Source: JAEUIZ01 sp046155605 (GTDB lineage Bacteria; Planctomycetota; Phycisphaerae; Phycisphaerales; UBA1924). From it: a DNA stretch of 29,578 nt. The first letter of the stretch is position 1; each line of letters begins with the position of its first letter. A program made the translations under genes and the position numbers. The stretch lies in assembly GCA_046155605.1 (NCBI GenBank), contig JBJXFQ010000145.1, positions 1 through 29,578 of the forward strand, given 5' to 3'. Of this stretch, positions 26,279 to 29,578 are shown piece by piece. The notes under the pieces are model-generated. The model was not told the origin of the DNA. It saw only the letters and a program-made list of their open reading frames with translations, and ran no database searches.

Positions 26279-26736
26279 GCACCCACCCTTCCAACTCGCC
26301 GCCGCCCCGCGCCGCCATCGAGACCCACGGCCTGCGCTGCACGCGCCAACGCGAACTGCTCTACGAAACCCTCGTCGAGATGCGCTCCCATCCCACCGCC
26401 GAAGAACTCTTCGCCGCCGCACGCCTGCGCGAGCCCTCCCTCAGCCTCGCCACCGTCTACAACACCCTCGACGCCTTCACCGACGCCGGCCTCGCTCGAC
26501 GAATCCCCGCGACCAACGGCACGGGCCCTTGCCGCTTCGATGCCGACACCTTCGATCACGTCCACCTCTCGCTCCCCGACGGCAGCGTCATCGACTCCCC
26601 CGACGACATCAGCCGTCAACTCCTCGCCGCCATTCCCCCACACCTCCTCGCTGAACTCGAGCGCCAACTCTCCCTTCGCATCTCGGGCGTCTCGCTTCAC
26701 CTCGCCGTGCGACCAATCGCCGACGCCTCCGCCTAG
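26275..26736 (+). CDS. Fur/PerR-family transcriptional regulator lacking the usual metal-site motifs
   Basis: 153 residues. The winged-helix part matches the family: LRCTRQRELLYETLVEMRSH, PTAEELFAAAR, and the recognition helix SLATVYNTLDAFTDAGLARRI (about 57-77). The following hinge should read like HHHLxCxxCG, but here it is RFDADTFDHVHLSLPDGSVID: His95 and His97 remain and the CxxC is absent. A structural zinc site of the usual kind is therefore missing, so metal or peroxide sensing is uncertain. The gene overlaps purQ by four bases and is probably translated with it. DNA targets unknown. Confidence 0.85.
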   Translation: MSTHPSNSPPPRAAIETHGLRCTRQRELLYETLVEMRSHPTAEELFAAARLREPSLSLATVYNTLDAFTDAGLARRIPATNGTGPCRFDADTFDHVHLSLPDGSVIDSPDDISRQLLAAIPPHLLAELERQLSLRISGVSLHLAVRPIADASA

Positions 26737-26984
26737 AGCAATAACACTCCAGGCGTGGCGGCTCCTTTCACCCTCCACCGTCGCCGACGGGGGAGGTGGC
26801 ACGAGCGCAGCGAGTGCCGGTGGGGGCTGTCGCATACTCCGCTCTTGGGTACCCCGCCCCTCCGGGGCGGTCTTCCGCTTCCGTACTTTCCATTGCTGCT
26901 TCCTTCCTTCTCTTTCTCTTCACCCTCCCCCGTCGCCGACGGGGGAGGATGAGACGTTATCGCCACGCTTGGAATGAAAACGCT
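26737..26984. repeat. Convergent intergenic repeat locus 2 (hairpin - GGGTAC element - hairpin)
   Basis: Between the convergent Fur-like and MoeB-like genes. An imperfect CACCCTCC.../...GGGGGAGGTG hairpin (26769-26798) is followed by a GGCAC/GTGCC hairpin (26798-26818). The GGGTAC element at 26845-26876 has the perfect stem CCGCCCC/GGGGCGG (26854-26870). A perfect 11-base stem CCTCCCCCGTC/GACGGGGGAGG with a GCC loop follows at 26924-26948. No T tract follows, but these hairpins could still limit transcription from both sides. Confidence 0.75.
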
Positions 26985-28001
26985 CTATCCCCCCACATAC
27001 CTGTCATACATCGCCCGCGCCCGCTCCACGCTCCTCACCCCGCCCACGATCGCACGACCATCCGCAAACACCGTCAGCGTGATCGGCCCATCCTCGCCCC
27101 GCTCCGCCGTCAACACCCCGCGCGCCAAAACTCCCTCCACCACCCGCAATCCCAGTCGCCGCGACAACTCCTCCAGCGACACCCGCACGCCCTCCCCCGC
27201 CGAAACCTGCACCGACGCCCGCCCGCACAACACCGCCGATTCTCCCTGCCCGCGCCCTTCCAAAAACTCAAACCGCCGCGCCCCGCAACACACGCACTCC
27301 GCCCGCCGACGCGCCTCGATCCGTCGGCTTCGTCCCGTCCACGCGTCCACCTCCGTCAGCACCGCTTCCGTGCCGCCTCCAACGATCCACCGGATCACCG
27401 CCGCCGCCTGCAATCCAGCCACCACCGCCACCGCTGGCCCAAGCACCCCCGCCGTCTCGCACGTCGGCTGCGTCCCCGCCATCGGCGGCTCTTCAAACAC
27501 ACACCGCAAACACGCGCCGCCACGCGCCACCCCCATCACCATCCCGCTCGTCCCCACCACCCCCGCGTACACATACGGCGCGCCTTCCCGCACCGCCACA
27601 TCATTCAGCAAGTACCGCGTCGCAAAGTTGTCCGTCCCATCCACGATGATCCCCGCTCCGTCGAGCAGCCTCATCGCGTTCCGATGGTCCAGATGCGCCA
27701 CCACCGCTCGCGCCTCCACCTCCCGATTCACCGTCGCAAGCCGCCGAACCGCCGCCTCCGCTTTCGCGCGTCCCGCCCCCGCGTCCGACTCGTCAAACAG
27801 CACCTGCCGCTGCAAGTTGCTCGCCTCCACCACATCTCGATCGATGATCGTCAGCCTCCCGACGCCCGCCCGCGCCAGCATCTCCGCCCCAGCGCACCCC
27901 AGCGCCCCGCACCCCACAATCGCCGCGTGCGACCCGCGCAGCCGACGCTGACCCTCCTCACCAACCCCCGGCAACATCACCTGGCGCGAGTACCTTGACA
28001 T
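26985..28001 (-). CDS. E1-like adenylyltransferase, HesA/MoeB/ThiF family
   Basis: 338 residues from the ATG at 28001, the start that gives the standard MSRYSRQVMLPGVGEEGQRR entry. The nucleotide-binding loop is GCGALGC (30-36), and DRDVVEASNLQRQVLF follows. The Zn ligands are Cys164/Cys167 (CLRC) and Cys236/Cys239 (CVCC). The catalytic cysteine candidate is Cys181 in QPTCETAGVLGP. Such enzymes adenylate the C-terminal Gly-Gly of ThiS or MoaD for sulfur transfer in thiamin or molybdopterin synthesis. Instead of a rhodanese domain, the C-terminus (about 245-338) is a compact domain ending in LTVFADGRAIVGGVRSVERA. No thiS or moaD partner is adjacent, so the pathway is undecided. Confidence 0.9.
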   Translation of the reverse strand: MSRYSRQVMLPGVGEEGQRRLRGSHAAIVGCGALGCAGAEMLARAGVGRLTIIDRDVVEASNLQRQVLFDESDAGAGRAKAEAAVRRLATVNREVEARAVVAHLDHRNAMRLLDGAGIIVDGTDNFATRYLLNDVAVREGAPYVYAGVVGTSGMVMGVARGGACLRCVFEEPPMAGTQPTCETAGVLGPAVAVVAGLQAAAVIRWIVGGGTEAVLTEVDAWTGRSRRIEARRRAECVCCGARRFEFLEGRGQGESAVLCGRASVQVSAGEGVRVSLEELSRRLGLRVVEGVLARGVLTAERGEDGPITLTVFADGRAIVGGVRSVERARAMYDRYVGG

Positions 28002-28160
28002 GCTGTCCGAGGATAGACCCCGTCGCGTTATGGGCCTCCCAGTCGCCTGCTCTGTCAAACCTCTCCGATCGTGCCGCCACCTCTACCCGCCGCACTCCAA
28101 ACGCCTTGCACTTCCGCCCCCTTCCCGCCGATACCGCCGATGGTCCCTCGGAGTCCTTCC

Positions 28161-29141
28161 ATGTTCATCTCGCCCAAGCCTCACGTCTCCCCGGCCCTCG
28201 CCCAACTCCGCCACGGCGTCACCGCCTGCGCCATCGCCGTCGGCGCCTGCGCCATCCTCCAACTCCTCGTCTTCGGCTTCGTCCACTTTACCGAGGCCCG
28301 TTGGGCTCAGGCACCCCAGCCCGTCAGCCAGCCACTCGCCGTCGTCCCCGCTCGCCCCGCCGGCACCGCGGCGCAAAAGTCCGAGGCGCCCGCCCCCCTC
28401 CCGGCCATTCCCGCTCTCCCACGCGTCCACAGCCACTGGGATTCCAGCCTCCACGTCGTCAGCGACTTTGCCGTCACCTTCGGCACCATCTCCACCATCG
28501 CACTCGCCTCCCTCGTCTTCCTCGGCGTTGCCGTCGCCGCCGGCTCCCACGTCCCGGGTGTCGATCGCGCCGTCTCCGCCGCTTCCTGGTCCATCTTCCT
28601 CGCCGCCGCCGCCATCCCCTGGAAAGCCATCATCCCCAGCATCCCCTTCCCCGGTGCCTTCGGCGGCTATGACGCCATCACCTCACTCAGCGAATCCGTC
28701 GAACTCGGCCTCGGATCCCCCATCCTCCTCTTCAACATCTGCCTCTTCATGCCCCTCGCCTGCCTCGCTTCCGCCATCGTCATCGCCACTCGCTTCCGCG
28801 CCGGCGTCGCCGAAGGAATCATCGCCACCTCCGTCTCCGAGATCGACGAACGACTCGAACGCGAAATGGCCACCATCCGCAAACGAGGTGCCTCCGGCCC
28901 AATGGCCCCTCGCTCCGTCGCTGCGCTCAACCAGGCCATCGGCGACCGCCCAGAGACTCCCGCACAAGCCCAGGTCGCCCCGCCCACGCCTCCTCCCGAT
29001 ATCAACGCCATCCCCGTCCCCACCGCTGCCCCCGCACAGCCACGCCGCGCCCACGAGCCCGGCACCGTCCGCACCGCTCGCTCCTGGCTCCGCCGTCTCG
29101 GCGAGCCCGACCCCGGCGACGCCCTCAAACGTCCCATCTAA
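28161..29141 (+). CDS. Four-helix membrane protein of unknown function
   Basis: 326 residues from the ATG at 28161 with GGAG eight bases upstream; a longer frame upstream is disregarded because it lacks a ribosome site and overlaps the MoeB promoter region. Hydrophobic segments are near residues 19-44, 102-123, 135-157 and 190-213. Between the first two is a Pro/Ala-rich loop with VHSHWDSSLHVVSD. The C-terminal third (from about 215) is cytoplasmic-type: a charged helix DERLEREMATIRKRG, then a Pro/Ala-rich linker and a basic end. No family recognised. It could be a sensor or scaffold, but nothing supports a specific role. Divergent from the MoeB-like gene. Confidence 0.75.
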   Translation: MFISPKPHVSPALAQLRHGVTACAIAVGACAILQLLVFGFVHFTEARWAQAPQPVSQPLAVVPARPAGTAAQKSEAPAPLPAIPALPRVHSHWDSSLHVVSDFAVTFGTISTIALASLVFLGVAVAAGSHVPGVDRAVSAASWSIFLAAAAIPWKAIIPSIPFPGAFGGYDAITSLSESVELGLGSPILLFNICLFMPLACLASAIVIATRFRAGVAEGIIATSVSEIDERLEREMATIRKRGASGPMAPRSVAALNQAIGDRPETPAQAQVAPPTPPPDINAIPVPTAAPAQPRRAHEPGTVRTARSWLRRLGEPDPGDALKRPI

Positions 29142-29578
29142 GTTATATTACATCCCAATCTTTTGTCTCGTACCACCGACCGTGGCTCGACACGGTCGGT
29201 GCTCTCGCTCCCCGTGCCGCGGCTCCTGCTTTGAAAGCCCGTGCTCCTGGGTACCCCATCCCTCCCGGGTGGTCGTTCGTGAGCCGATCGCGCGAGCGAT
29301 CGGACCCTCCTCGTGCCACCGACCATGGCCTCGCATGGTCGGTGCTCCTCGCTGTTCATCATCCACCTCCCCCGCGCGCGCCGTGGCCCGCTCCACACCC
29401 GATTCCGGCCTCACCCGGTCCAACAAAACTCCTTGTTTCCCGCATCAACTACAACACCCCGCGCCCCCGCGCGCGCACAACCGCGTCCCCGCTCCCATCG
29501 TGTAGCCGCTGCGTTCTTGCTTGGGTACCCCGTCCCTCCCGGGCGGTCGTTCGTGAGCCGATCGCGCGAGCGATCGGA
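29142..29578. repeat. Non-coding palindromic repeat locus 3, running off the window edge
   Basis: No gene is supported in these 437 bases. The order is: hairpin CACCGACCGTG/CACGGTCGGTG (29174-29201, perfect 11 pairs); GGGTAC element A (29246-29304), with stem CCATCC/GGGTGG and a second stem CCGATCGC/GCGATCGG (29284-29303); hairpin CACCGACCATG/CATGGTCGGTG (29317-29344, perfect); about 175 bases without recognisable structure; and GGGTAC element B (29520-29578), identical to A except at three of 59 positions. Element B is cut by the window end, so the array may continue. Confidence 0.85.

Noticed and set aside
26755..27998. Plus-strand frames opposite the MoeB-like gene, including one of 400 codons.
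   Set aside because: They are antisense to a gene with complete E1 motifs, begin inside repeat DNA and are rich in Arg/His/Pro.
29138..29426. Short minus-strand frames over the terminal repeats.
   Set aside because: They are translations of palindromic repeats, with no ribosome site and Arg/Glu/Gly-rich composition.
29142..29578. CRISPR array.
   Set aside because: The repeats are few, palindromic, of different types and unevenly spaced, with no constant-length spacers and no cas genes nearby.

Overview
The window looks like a chromosomal segment of a planctomycete, most likely of the Phycisphaerae/Phycisphaerales type. This is inferred from sequence character, not from a database match. The DNA is GC-rich and codons strongly favour C in the third position. 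Many exported proteins end in dockerin-like, Asn-Cys-Asp...Phe-Ala-Ala-Gly or PEP-CTERM-like C-terminal modules. Conserved housekeeping genes (yidC, gcvH, typA, purQ) are scattered singly among them. I see no phage, transposase, CRISPR array, tRNA or rRNA.

Layout. (1) 1-2702, minus strand: a small Pro/Ala/Gly-rich exported protein, a PEP-CTERM-like exported protein, and a trypsin-like serine protease with a true dockerin tail that runs off the left edge; the last two overlap as ATGA. (2) 2942-10017, plus strand: YidC membrane insertase, GcvH, an ABC ATPase overlapping a large FtsX-type permease (LolCDE/MacB-like), and a multi-zinc-ribbon protein. (3) 11379-10019, minus strand: a 79-residue hypothetical protein coupled by ATGA to a PA0069-type radical SAM protein. 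(4) 11580-14347, plus strand: TypA/BipA, then a secreted jelly-roll-like protein. (5) 14361-17006, minus strand: an unrecognised 264-residue protein, then two paralogous secreted proteins. (6) 17115-26736, plus strand: two Kelch-repeat secreted proteins, a UbiA-family prenyltransferase resembling decaprenyl-phosphate phosphoribosyltransferase, a large exported zinc metalloprotease followed by a good terminator, a CX5R-phosphatase/cytochrome-c-like fusion, and purQ overlapping a Fur-family regulator. (7) 26985-28001, minus strand: an E1-like MoeB/ThiF protein. (8) 28161-29141, plus strand: a four-helix membrane protein of unknown function, then repeats to the window end.

How parts may work together. 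Five proteins between 13.6 and 19.8 kb share a doubled C-terminal module (consensus N-C-D-x-S-T-x2-P-x-L-N-V-x-D-F-x-C-F-x-N-x-F-A-A-G), probably a common surface-retention or secretion tag. With the dockerin on the protease and the PEP-CTERM-like tail, three classes of C-terminal tag occur in under 20 kb. The most unusual single protein is the fusion at 24429-25376. The most unusual non-coding signal is a family of dispersed palindromic elements at 15.3, 26.8 and 29.2-29.6 kb, arranged hairpin - GGGTAC element - hairpin, with stem changes that are often compensatory.
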